The translations under genes were made by a program, and so were the position numbers. From Streptomyces bikiniensis (GTDB lineage Bacteria; Actinomycetota; Actinomycetes; Streptomycetales; Streptomycetaceae), in NCBI GenBank assembly GCA_000716465.1, contig JNWL01000077.1:1-15530 (forward strand): 15,530 nucleotides of DNA, read 5' to 3'. Below the pieces are notes generated by a model that saw nothing but the letters and a program-made list of their open reading frames with translations, was not told where the DNA came from and ran no database searches. This document shows, one piece after another, positions 1 through 6,647 of this stretch; position 1 is the first letter of the stretch; each line of letters begins with the position of its first letter.

Positions 1-1
1 C

Positions 2-25
2 CTCCCGGGGCCCCGCCCCCGGGAG
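2..25. terminator. Rho-independent-like terminator of the gene left of the window
   Basis: A perfect 9-bp stem, CTCCCGGGG (2-10) pairing with CCCCGGGAG (17-25), with a 6-nt loop. It lies about 100 bp before the first gene and lacks a clear T-tract, as is usual for Streptomyces terminators. It probably ends transcription of an unseen neighbour to the left. Confidence 0.55.
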
Positions 26-120
26 CGCAGCCCCCGCCCGCCCCCGGCAGGGTTTCGGGAAGGGGCGGAGTGGGGGGCACATGGCCGTTTCGCGGCGAAT
101 CGTACGGATACGCTTCCCGC

Positions 121-2193
121 ATGAGCTGGCTCCGGGCCCTGAAAGGAACCGCCCGCTCCGGGCTCACCGTCGAGCGGAAACGGCTGGAGCCGGTGGGGGC
201 GGCGCGGGGCGCGCTGGGGCTCGCGCTCGTCGTCGGGGTCTCGCTCGCCCTCTTCGGTCCCGCCGTCGCCGTCTCCTCCGCCTTCGGCGCCTTCCAGGCC
301 GCCATCGCCACCTTCCAGCGCTCCTGGCGCCCCCGCCCCACCCTCGCCCTCGCCTCCGGCGCCAGCCTCGCCCTCTCGACCTTCGTCGGCTACCTCACCG
401 CCGCCCACGACGGGCTCTTCCTCGCCCTGCTGCTCCTCTGGACGTTCCTGTCGGGCCTCGCCTGGGCCGCCGGCCCGACCGCCGGCCTCATCGCCTCCTC
501 CAACGTGGCGATGATGCTGGTCACGGTCACCCTCCCCACCTCCGTCGCCACCGCCGCCGGCCACGCCGCCGTGATCTTCGCGGGCGGCCTCGTCCAGGCC
601 GCCCTGGTCGCCCTGGTCCCGGTCCGCCGCTGGGGCGCCCAGCGCGACGCCCTCGCGGACGCGCTCGCCGCCGAGGCCGACTACGCCCGCCGCCTGCGCC
701 ACGACCCGGTCGCCCCCTTCGACCCCGTCCCGCTCATGACCGCCCGCAACGCCGCCGCCGTCACCCCCCGCCAGGCCCGCCGCCGCCCGCCCGAGCTGCA
801 CGGTTCCCGGGGCCTCGCCGAACGCATCCGCCCCGTCCTCGCCTCGCTCGCGGACCCGGCCGTCGGCGTCCCCGGCGAGGGCCCGCAGCGCGACCGGGTG
901 CGCGAACTGCTCGACGCGGCCGCCTCCGTCCTCGACGCCGCCGCCCACGCCGTCCGCCACGGCGAACCCGTCGTCCTGCCCGCCCAGGCCCTCGACGCCC
1001 TCCGCGCCCCCGCCGCCGGCTCCGTCCTCACCGGCCCGCCCCGCCGCGCCGCCGCCCGCCTCACCGCGCTCCTCGGCGACGTCCTGGAGACCGCCGAACC
1101 GCACACGGAGACGTCGATCCGCACGGGCGTCGCCCGCTCCCGCCCCACCCTCCTCCGCCTCGCCCCCCTCGTCCTCGCCCAGATCCGCGCCGAACTGCGC
1201 CACGAGTCCCCGGTCCTGCGCCACGCGATCCGCGTCTCGGTGGTCACCGCCGCCGGCTACCTCCTCGGCGCGGTCCTCCCCCTCGGCCACGGCTACTGGG
1301 CCCCGATGGCCTCGGTCATGGTGATGCGCCCGGACTTCTCGCAGACGTACGCCCGCTCGGTGGCCCGCTTCGGCGGCACCCTGGTCGGCGTGGGCCTCGC
1401 GACGGCGGTCGTGCGCTCGGCGCACCCGGGCACGTACCTCTCCGCCGGGCTCGCGGTGCTGTGCGCCTTCGGGATGTACCTGCTGATGCGGACGGGATAC
1501 GCGGCGAGCCAGGTCTGCGTCTCCGCGTACGTCGTCTTCCTGCTCGGCACGGCCGGCGAGGGTGTGGACCAGACCGTACGGGAGAGGGTGCTGCTCACCC
1601 TCCTCGGCGGGCTCCTCGCGATGCTGGCGTACGCCGTCTACCCCGCCTGGGAGACGCCCCGGCTGCGCGGCCGGCTCGCGGACTGGCTGGAGGCGATCGG
1701 CCGGTACGCGGCCGTCGTCGCCGCCGGGTACGCCGACCCGGCGGGCCCGGCCGACCCCGAGGTGCGGGAGGCGCTCCTGCGGACCCGCGCCGCCCGGGTC
1801 GCCTGGCAGGAGGCGCTGGAGCGCGCGGCGCACGAGCCGGTGCGCCACCGGGGCCTGTCGCACGCGGCGGTGGAGCAGGCCGAGCACGCGCTCGGGGAGT
1901 TCGGCCGGGTCGCGATGCTCATGGAGGCGCACCTGCCCGACCGCGGCGCCGACCCCCTCCCGTACGCCGCCGTCCTCGCCGAGGCCCTGCGCCGCTCGAC
2001 CGAGCGGGGCGCGAAGGAGCTGCGGGAGCGCGGGGAACCGGACAGGCCCTGGGCCGAGCTGCGGGAGGCGGTCGGCGCCCGGTCCGGCGAACCGCCGGAC
2101 CACTTCCTGCTCCACAAGGGCGCCGCCCTGCTCCTGGAGAGCCTGGACGAGTTCGCGACGGCCCTCTCGGAGACCACCCCGAGCCGGCGATAA
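121..2193 (+). CDS. FUSC-family membrane protein (aromatic acid exporter / fusaric acid resistance type)
   Basis: Encodes 690 aa from the ATG at 121. The architecture is that of FUSC proteins: an N-terminal block of hydrophobic helices (about residues 30-170, beginning GALGLALVVGVSLALFG), a long Ala/Arg-rich cytoplasmic linker (about 175-360), and a second membrane block (about 370-530). The second block holds the family signature GHGYWAPMASVMVMRPDFSQ near residue 390, followed by the Arg-Phe-Gly-Gly-Thr segment. A soluble C-terminal tail follows. Family members are thought to export aromatic carboxylates or similar compounds from the cytoplasm; the substrate here is unknown. The start is uncertain: an in-frame GTG at 70 has a purine-rich stretch (GGGAAGGGG) before it and would add 17 residues, while the ATG at 121 lacks an obvious ribosome site but gives the MSWLRALK N-terminus I expect for Streptomyces homologues. 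It appears to be a single-gene unit. Confidence 0.82.
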   Translation: MSWLRALKGTARSGLTVERKRLEPVGAARGALGLALVVGVSLALFGPAVAVSSAFGAFQAAIATFQRSWRPRPTLALASGASLALSTFVGYLTAAHDGLFLALLLLWTFLSGLAWAAGPTAGLIASSNVAMMLVTVTLPTSVATAAGHAAVIFAGGLVQAALVALVPVRRWGAQRDALADALAAEADYARRLRHDPVAPFDPVPLMTARNAAAVTPRQARRRPPELHGSRGLAERIRPVLASLADPAVGVPGEGPQRDRVRELLDAAASVLDAAAHAVRHGEPVVLPAQALDALRAPAAGSVLTGPPRRAAARLTALLGDVLETAEPHTETSIRTGVARSRPTLLRLAPLVLAQIRAELRHESPVLRHAIRVSVVTAAGYLLGAVLPLGHGYWAPMASVMVMRPDFSQTYARSVARFGGTLVGVGLATAVVRSAHPGTYLSAGLAVLCAFGMYLLMRTGYAASQVCVSAYVVFLLGTAGEGVDQTVRERVLLTLLGGLLAMLAYAVYPAWETPRLRGRLADWLEAIGRYAAVVAAGYADPAGPADPEVREALLRTRAARVAWQEALERAAHEPVRHRGLSHAAVEQAEHALGEFGRVAMLMEAHLPDRGADPLPYAAVLAEALRRSTERGAKELRERGEPDRPWAELREAVGARSGEPPDHFLLHKGAALLLESLDEFATALSETTPSRR

Positions 2194-2214
2194 CCGCTGG
2201 TGGCACGCTCTGTC

Positions 2215-2229
2215 GCGTAGCCGCTACGC
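2215..2229. repeat. 15-nt near-perfect palindrome downstream of the FUSC gene
   Basis: GCGTAGC (2215-2221) and GCTACGC (2223-2229) are perfect inverted arms around one C. A one-base loop is too tight for an RNA hairpin, so a protein-binding site is possible. A wider fold pairing GGTGGC (2199-2204) with GCCACC could instead serve as a weak terminator for the FUSC gene, which ends at 2193. Confidence 0.3.
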
Positions 2230-2239
2230 CACCCCCCGC

Positions 2240-2285
2240 GCACGTGCATCTGCTCATGCAGGTGCCGAGTGAACACAGCTATGAT
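2240..2285 (+). promoter_or_regulatory. Putative promoter/operator region of the DUF397 gene, with box GCACGTGCATCTGC
   Basis: The 14-nt box GCACGTGCATCTGC (2240-2253) is followed by TCATGCA (2254-2260) and, after 19 nt, by TATGAT (2280-2285), a good -10 hexamer 43 nt before the GTG start. The same 14-nt box, again followed by a TGCA, occurs upstream of the neighbouring minus-strand ATPase gene (3250-3263) in the same orientation relative to that gene. A TTGACA at 2295-2300 has no suitable -10 at normal spacing. The promoter assignment is inference; the repeated box is directly visible. Confidence 0.4.
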
Positions 2286-2328
2286 CCGAGGAAGTTGACA
2301 CCTGCACCAAGCAACTCGGGAGCTACCA

Positions 2329-2571
2329 GTGCATCCTGCGCATCACGCGTACAACGGCATGGCGGCCACGGAGCTGCGCGGTGTCGTGTGGCAGAAGAGC
2401 AGGCACAGCAACTCCCAGGGTTCCTGCGTCGAATTCGCAAAACTTCCGGGGGGAAACGTTGCCGTCCGCAATTCCCGCCATCCCGACGGGCCCGCGCTCG
2501 TCTACACGCCCGCCGAGATAGAGGCGCTGCTGCTCGGGGTGAAGGACGGGGAGTTCGACCACCTGGTGTGA
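2329..2571 (+). CDS. DUF397 domain-containing small protein
   Basis: Encodes 80 aa. The family pattern is clear: VVWQKSRHSNSQGSCVEFA (about residues 19-37), then VAVRNSRHPDGPALVYTPAE (about 44-63), matching the W.KSs.S...CVEvA...v.vRdSk.p.gp.l.ft..e layout of DUF397. The GTG at 2329 is chosen because GGGAG sits 6 nt upstream; an internal ATG at 2359 would give 70 aa. DUF397 proteins are small partners of XRE/DUF5753 regulators in Streptomyces (WhiJ- and AbaA-type loci), where genetic evidence suggests that the small protein modulates its cognate DNA-binding protein. The likely partner is the XRE gene at 3517. The ATPase gene lies between them on the opposite strand, converging on this gene across a shared terminator. 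Confidence 0.9.
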   Translation: MHPAHHAYNGMAATELRGVVWQKSRHSNSQGSCVEFAKLPGGNVAVRNSRHPDGPALVYTPAEIEALLLGVKDGEFDHLV

Positions 2572-2590
2572 AACGCGCACGGACGCGAGC

Positions 2591-2621
2591 GAGGGCCCCG
2601 GCGGCGACCGCCGGGGCCCTC
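2591..2621. terminator. Bidirectional terminator between convergent DUF397 and ATPase genes
   Basis: A perfect 14-bp stem, GAGGGCCCCGGCGG (2591-2604) with CCGCCGGGGCCCTC (2608-2621), and a 3-nt loop. It lies 20 nt after the DUF397 stop and 24 nt after the ATPase stop on the other strand, so it can serve both convergent genes. Confidence 0.85.
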
Positions 2622-2644
2622 ATCCGCTCCACGCGTACGTCCGC

Positions 2645-3142
2645 CTACTCCGGACCGATCCGGAACAGCGCCCACACCACCTTGCCCTGGAGCGTCCCCG
2701 CCAGCGGGTGCCAGCCCCAGCTGTCGCTGAACGAGTCCACCAGGAACAGGCCGCGCCCCGACTCGGCGGCGAAGTCCTCCTCGCCGCCGCGCGCCTCCGG
2801 GCTCTCCACGCTGGGGTCGCGCACGGCGCACACCAGGCGCGAGGCCCAGCGCATCAGGTGGAGGCGGACCGGCGGCTGCCGGCCGTCGTCCGGATCCGCG
2901 TCCGCGGGCACCGCGTGGCGCAGCGCGTTGGTGACGAGTTCGGAGACGACCAGGGCCACGTCGTCGAAGCGCTCCGACAGCTCCCAGCGGTCGAGCGTCG
3001 CGCTGGTGAACTTCCGGGCCCCGCGCACGGCTTCGAACCGCGCGGGAAGGGCGCAGGAGGCGGAGGTGGAGACGGCGCCGGGATCGATCGGCGGAAGGCC
3101 CTGCCGTAACGGCTCGAGCACGGTCGATCCATTCGTCCCCAT
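2645..3142 (-). CDS. ATP-binding protein, HATPase_c_2 / anti-sigma regulatory kinase-like
   Basis: Encodes 165 aa of GHKL-type ATPase fold, like RsbW/SpoIIAB-type regulators. The N-box is SELVTNALRHA (E68, N72), the G1-box region is VRDPS (D109), and the glycine lid is SGRGLFLVD (residues 128-136). ATG at 3142 is chosen because GGGAG lies 8 nt upstream; the frame stays open back to 3316, and an ATG at 3220 is less well placed. Streptomyces encodes many such proteins, and only some have proven sigma-factor targets. Here no sigma or anti-anti-sigma gene is adjacent. Its neighbours are DUF397 (convergent) and XRE/DUF5753 (divergent), the AbaA-like trio arrangement, so it probably acts in the same regulatory module. 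A histidine-kinase role is unlikely because no sensor or phosphoacceptor domain is present. Confidence 0.85.
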   Translation of the reverse strand: MGTNGSTVLEPLRQGLPPIDPGAVSTSASCALPARFEAVRGARKFTSATLDRWELSERFDDVALVVSELVTNALRHAVPADADPDDGRQPPVRLHLMRWASRLVCAVRDPSVESPEARGGEEDFAAESGRGLFLVDSFSDSWGWHPLAGTLQGKVVWALFRIGPE

Positions 3143-3516
3143 GCGAGGCACTCCCGGGAATCGCGACTGTGGTGCGACAACACGACAACACGAACGAGTA
3201 CGCGGCTGCGCGGGCCCCATGGTTCCGAATGCGACCCCCGGATGCAAGGGCAGATGCACGTGCACGCGCCGGACCTGTCCGTCCCTGTGCCTAATCTGTG
3301 CATAAGTCGTCCGCACGAGGACGAACGGATGACGATTACTGGAAGGAAACTTCCCCGGATCTGCACGCGCCGTGCCCGGAGATGCCCGGAACCCGTCGCC
3401 TTTCCGTAATCGAATGTGTACGCGCTGAAGCGTTTGGTGGCAGAATCCGGGGCTCGACGGGGGTTTTCGGCGGGGGATTCGACGGGGGTCGACACCGTAA
3501 AGGGGAGGCTGGGGCC
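3143..3516. promoter_or_regulatory. 374-bp divergent regulatory region between ATPase and XRE genes
   Basis: No gene is supported here; open frames from both sides extend into it but lack ribosome sites. Going right from the ATPase start it holds: a tandem CGACAACA pair (about 3175-3190); the box GCAGATGCACGTGC (3250-3263), which is the reverse complement of the box before the DUF397 gene and contains the 10-bp palindrome TGCACGTGCA (3255-3264); CTGTGCCTAATCTGTGCATA (about 3285-3304), with a repeated CTGTGC/CTGTGC pattern and a possible -10 TAATCT (3292-3297); then GGGGAGG (3502-3508), the ribosome site of the XRE gene. No convincing -35/-10 pair could be fixed for either gene. Confidence 0.45.
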
Positions 3517-4389
3517 GTGACCGCAGGCGAATCGGGCGGAGCGAGCGGAAGCGTGGTGCGGCGCATCCTGCTGGGCTCCCAGCTGAGGCGGCTGCGCGAG
3601 TCGCGCGGCATCACCCGGGAGGCGGCCGGTTACTCGATCCGCGCGTCCGAATCCAAGATCAGCCGCATGGAGTTGGGACGGGTGAGCTTCAAGGCCAGGG
3701 ACGTCGAGGATCTGCTCACGCTCTACGGGGTCGGGGACGAGGCCGAGCGCGGCGCCCTCCTCGGACTCGCCCGCGAGGCCAACGTCGCGGGCTGGTGGCA
3801 CAGCTTCGGGGACGTCCTGCCCGGCTGGTTCCAGACGTACATCGGGCTCGAAGGCGCCGCCTCCCACATCCGCGTCTACGAAGTGCAGTTCGTCCACGGC
3901 CTGTTGCAGACCGAGGAGTACGCCCAGGCCGTCGTCACCCGCGGCATGCCCGACGCCCCGCGCGCCGAGATCGACCGCCGGGTCGCCCTGCGGCTCGAAC
4001 GCCAGAAGGTCCTCGTCTCCGAGCGCGCCCCGCAGCTCCACGCCGTCCTCGACGAGGCCGCGCTGCGCCGCCCGTACGGCGACCGGGCCGTCATGCGCGG
4101 CCAGTTGAAGCACCTCATCGAGATCTCCGAGCACCCCGGCGTCACGCTCCAGGTCATGCCCTTCAGCTTCGGCGGCCACGCCGGCGAGAGCGGCGCCTTC
4201 ACCATGCTGAGCTTCCCCGAGTCCGACCTCTCCGACGTCGTCTACCTGGAGCAGCTGACCAGCGCCCTCTACCTCGACAAGCGCGAGGAGGTCGCCCAGT
4301 ACCGCCGGGTGATGGAGAAGCTCCAGCAGGACGGACCGGATCCGGCCGAAAGCCGGGACATCCTCCGGGGCCTCCTCCAACTCTCCTGA
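3517..4389 (+). CDS. XRE-family helix-turn-helix regulator with DUF5753 domain (WhiJ/AbaA-type)
   Basis: Encodes 290 aa. Residues about 17-72 form the XRE helix-turn-helix (LGSQLRRLRESRG, then REAAGYSIRASESKISRMEL). Residues about 95-285 are DUF5753, recognised by WFQTYIGLE, VHGLLQTEEYAQAV and LDEAALRRPYG. GTG at 3517 is chosen because GGGGAGG is 8 nt upstream; the frame is open from 3298 but that extension is low-complexity and lacks a ribosome site. Proteins of this kind in Streptomyces bind DNA and work with a DUF397 partner to control development or antibiotic production. The DUF397 gene at 2329 and the ATPase at 2645 complete the usual trio, though the gene order and strands are split. 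It ends 87 bp before the aldehyde dehydrogenase start, on the same strand. Confidence 0.9.
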   Translation: MTAGESGGASGSVVRRILLGSQLRRLRESRGITREAAGYSIRASESKISRMELGRVSFKARDVEDLLTLYGVGDEAERGALLGLAREANVAGWWHSFGDVLPGWFQTYIGLEGAASHIRVYEVQFVHGLLQTEEYAQAVVTRGMPDAPRAEIDRRVALRLERQKVLVSERAPQLHAVLDEAALRRPYGDRAVMRGQLKHLIEISEHPGVTLQVMPFSFGGHAGESGAFTMLSFPESDLSDVVYLEQLTSALYLDKREEVAQYRRVMEKLQQDGPDPAESRDILRGLLQLS

Positions 4390-4391
4390 CG

Positions 4392-4438
4392 CATCAGTAC
4401 GATGACGCCACATCAGGCGTACGGATTTCGTACATCAG
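4392..4438. promoter_or_regulatory. Triple CATCAG repeat with inverted repeats upstream of the aldehyde dehydrogenase
   Basis: CATCAG occurs at 4392-4397, 4411-4416 and 4433-4438, that is 19 and 22 bp apart, close to two helical turns. Interleaved are ACGCC (4405-4409) with GGCGT (4416-4420), and GTACG with CGTAC around GATTT (about 4419-4433). A TACGAT (4398-4403) could act as a -10. The cluster fills the short gap between the XRE stop (4389) and the dehydrogenase start (4477), suggesting a regulated promoter. Confidence 0.4.
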
Positions 4439-4476
4439 TCGCATCGCGCGGGTAGCGGGTAGAGGGGTCTCCACAC

Positions 4477-5934
4477 ATGTCGCACTTCACCGACCTGGCC
4501 CACCAGTACATCGACGGCGAGTGGAAGCCGGGCAGTGGCTCGTGGGACATCATCGACTTCAACCCGTACACCGGGGAGAAGCTGGCCTCGATCACCGTGG
4601 CCACCGTCGACGAGGTCGACCGCGCCTACCGGACCGCCGAGCGCGCCCAGGCCGCCTGGGCCGAGACCAACCCGTACACCCGCCGCCTCGTCTTCGAGCG
4701 CGCGCTGCGCGTCGTCGAGGACCGCGAGGAGGAGATCGCGGAGACGATCGTCGCGGAGCTGGGCGGCACCCGCCTCAAGGCGGCCTTCGAGCTGCACCTC
4801 GCCAAGGAGTTCCTGCGCGAGGCGGTCCAGCTGGCGCTGCGCCCCGAGGGCCGCATCCTGCCCTCCCCGGTCGACGGCAAGGAGAACCGGGTCTACCGCG
4901 TCCCGGTCGGCGTCGTCGGCGTCATATCCCCCTTCAACTTCCCCTTCCTGCTCTCCCTGAAGTCGGTCGCGCCCGCCCTCGCGCTCGGCAACGCGGTCGT
5001 CCTCAAGCCGCACCAGAACACCCCGATCTGCGGCGGCACCCTCGTCGCCAAGGTCCTGGAGGAGGCCGGTCTCCCGGCCGGCCTGCTGAACGTCGTCGTC
5101 ACCGACATCGCCGAGATCGGTGACGCGCTCCTGACCCACCCGGTCCCGAAGGTCATCTCCTTCACCGGCTCCGACAAGGTCGGCCGGCACGTCGCCACGG
5201 TCTGCGCCCAGCACTTCAAGCAGGCCGTCCTCGAACTCGGCGGCAACAGCGCCCTGATCGTCCTGGACGACGCCGACGTCGACTACGCGGTCGACGCGGC
5301 CGTCTTCAGCCGCTTCGTGCACCAGGGCCAGGTCTGCATGGCCGCCAACCGCATCCTGGTGGACCGCACCCTGGAGGCGGAGTTCACCGAGAAGTTCGTG
5401 GCCAAGGTGAAGACCCTGCGCGTCGGCGACCCGGCCGACCCGGCCACCCACATCGGCCCGCTCATCAACTCCCAGCAGGCCGAGTCCGTCTCCTCCCTGG
5501 TCGACCAGACGGTCGCCGCCGGCGCCACCGCCCTCCTGCACGGCACGGTCGACGGCAACCTCGTCTCCCCGTCCGTCCTCACCGGTCTCGCCGCCGACTC
5601 CCCGGTCCTGAGCCAGGAGATCTTCGGCCCGGTCGCCCTGATCGTGCCCTTCGACGGCGAGGAGGAGGCCGTCCGGATCGCCAACGACACCCCGTACGGG
5701 CTCAGCGGCGCCGTGCACACCGGGGACGTCGAGCGGGGCGTACGGGTCGCCCGGCGCATCCACACCGGCATGATCCACATCAACGACGGCACCGTGCACG
5801 ACGAGCCGATCGTCCCCTTCGGCGGCGAGAAGCAGTCGGGCGTCGGCCGGCTCAACGGCGACTCGATGGTGGACTCCTTCACCACCCAGAAGTGGATCTC
5901 GATCCAGCACGGCCGCAGCCGCTTCCCGTTCTGA
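4477..5934 (+). CDS. Aldehyde dehydrogenase family protein (NAD(P)+-dependent)
   Basis: Encodes 485 aa, the usual ALDH length, oxidising an aldehyde to its carboxylate in the cytoplasm. Visible catalytic features: SPFNFPF with the oxyanion Asn154; cofactor-binding VLKPHQNTP with Lys177; FTGSDKVGRHVA (229-240); the general base Glu253 in LELGGNSAL; the nucleophile Cys287 in GQVCMAANR; EIFGPV (381-386); and PFGGEKQSG (447-455). The KPHQNTP form, in place of the common KPSE, resembles benzaldehyde or vanillin dehydrogenase subfamilies, so an aromatic aldehyde is a reasonable guess but unproven. ATG at 4477 has GAGGGG 9 nt upstream. No pathway genes are adjacent. Confidence 0.93.
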   Translation: MSHFTDLAHQYIDGEWKPGSGSWDIIDFNPYTGEKLASITVATVDEVDRAYRTAERAQAAWAETNPYTRRLVFERALRVVEDREEEIAETIVAELGGTRLKAAFELHLAKEFLREAVQLALRPEGRILPSPVDGKENRVYRVPVGVVGVISPFNFPFLLSLKSVAPALALGNAVVLKPHQNTPICGGTLVAKVLEEAGLPAGLLNVVVTDIAEIGDALLTHPVPKVISFTGSDKVGRHVATVCAQHFKQAVLELGGNSALIVLDDADVDYAVDAAVFSRFVHQGQVCMAANRILVDRTLEAEFTEKFVAKVKTLRVGDPADPATHIGPLINSQQAESVSSLVDQTVAAGATALLHGTVDGNLVSPSVLTGLAADSPVLSQEIFGPVALIVPFDGEEEAVRIANDTPYGLSGAVHTGDVERGVRVARRIHTGMIHINDGTVHDEPIVPFGGEKQSGVGRLNGDSMVDSFTTQKWISIQHGRSRFPF

Positions 5935-5972
5935 GTCCTTCCCCGCGTTCTTCCCCCGCCGGGAACGATCGA

Positions 5973-6004
5973 GGACAGTAGCTGTCCGCAAGCCTCCGTA
6001 GCGT
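5973..6004 (+). promoter_or_regulatory. Palindrome and candidate -10 in front of the DinB gene
   Basis: GGACAG (5973-5978) and CTGTCC (5982-5987) are perfect arms around TAG. TAGCGT (5999-6004) fits a -10 hexamer, so the palindrome would cover the -35 region; no good -35 hexamer is seen. Transcription would begin near 6010, exactly at an in-frame GTG. Confidence 0.35.
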
Positions 6005-6054
6005 GGTCTGTGTCGGGACAACCCGGCACGGACCACATCCGGAAGGCGGACGTC

Positions 6055-6603
6055 ATGGTTGCTCTTGTTCCCGCAGGGACCCCCGGCGACGAGCGAGGCA
6101 CGCTCCTCGACTTCGTGGAGGCCCAGCGCGCCGCGCTGCGCCGCGCGCTCCTCGGCCTGACCGAGGAGCAGGCGGCGAGCACTCCCAGCGCCAGCGAACT
6201 GAGCCTGTCCGGCCTGGTCAAGCACGTCGCCGAGGTCGAGCTCAACTGGCTCCGGCTCGCGCAGCAGAAGCCCAACGAGAAGCAGCGGACCCAGGAGACC
6301 TGGAGCGAGGGCTTCCGGCTCGTGGACGGCGAGACGATCCCGGAGGTCCTGGAGTTCTGGGCGGACGTGGCCGGGCAGACCGAGGACTTCGTCCGCTCGG
6401 TGCCCGACCTGGACGAGACCTTCCCGCTGCCGGAGGCCCCTTGGTTCCCGAAGGACGGGCGGGTCACGGTCCGCTGGATGGTGCTCCACCTCGTCCAGGA
6501 GATGGGACGGCACGCCGGCCACGCCGACATCATCCGCGAGAGCATCGACGGCAAGGGCTCCTACGAGCTGATCGCGGCCGAGGCGGAGGCGCCGGGACGG
6601 TGA
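6055..6603 (+). CDS. DinB superfamily / DUF664 protein (putative thiol-dependent metalloenzyme)
   Basis: Encodes 182 aa of predicted four-helix bundle. Putative metal-binding histidines are His57 in LVKHVAEVE, and His153 and His156 in HLVQEMGRHAGHADIIRE, the typical DUF664 C-terminal motif. The family is related to mycothiol- and bacillithiol-dependent S-transferases, and also includes the 'mini-circle' 19-kDa protein described in S. coelicolor; the substrate is unknown. ATG at 6055 is favoured because GGAAGG stands 8 nt upstream. A GTG at 6010, about where transcription might start, could allow a leaderless form 15 residues longer. The padR gene follows after 44 bp and may be co-transcribed. 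Confidence 0.87.
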   Translation: MVALVPAGTPGDERGTLLDFVEAQRAALRRALLGLTEEQAASTPSASELSLSGLVKHVAEVELNWLRLAQQKPNEKQRTQETWSEGFRLVDGETIPEVLEFWADVAGQTEDFVRSVPDLDETFPLPEAPWFPKDGRVTVRWMVLHLVQEMGRHAGHADIIRESIDGKGSYELIAAEAEAPGR

Positions 6604-6616
6604 TCGCCGCGCGTAC

Positions 6617-6636
6617 CCTGGTCGGGATCGACCAGG
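6617..6636. promoter_or_regulatory. Perfect 8-bp inverted repeat overlapping the padR ribosome site
   Basis: CCTGGTCG (6617-6624) and CGACCAGG (6629-6636) surround GGAT. The right arm includes the first three bases of the AGGAGG ribosome site (6634-6639), so in RNA the hairpin could hide part of it; as DNA it could be an operator. A possible -10 TACCCT lies at 6614-6619. Confidence 0.5.
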
Positions 6637-6647
6637 AGGTACGTGGG

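Noticed and set aside
2295..2322. TTGACA at 2295 as the -35 of the DUF397 promoter
   Set aside because: No acceptable -10 hexamer lies 16-19 nt downstream, and transcription would start at or after the ribosome site.
81..3305. 1074-aa plus-strand frame over FUSC, DUF397 and the ATPase gene
   Set aside because: Arg/Pro-rich out-of-frame translation that runs through three genes and a strong terminator.
2854..4413. 519-aa open frame on the minus strand over the XRE gene
   Set aside because: It is a shadow of the real gene on the plus strand, with no ribosome site and repetitive composition; it also crosses the ATPase gene in another frame.
4435..6522. 695-aa minus-strand frame across the aldehyde dehydrogenase and DinB genes
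   Set aside because: Its composition (Asp/Gly/Val-rich) is the usual antisense frame of high-GC coding DNA, and it covers two well-recognised genes.
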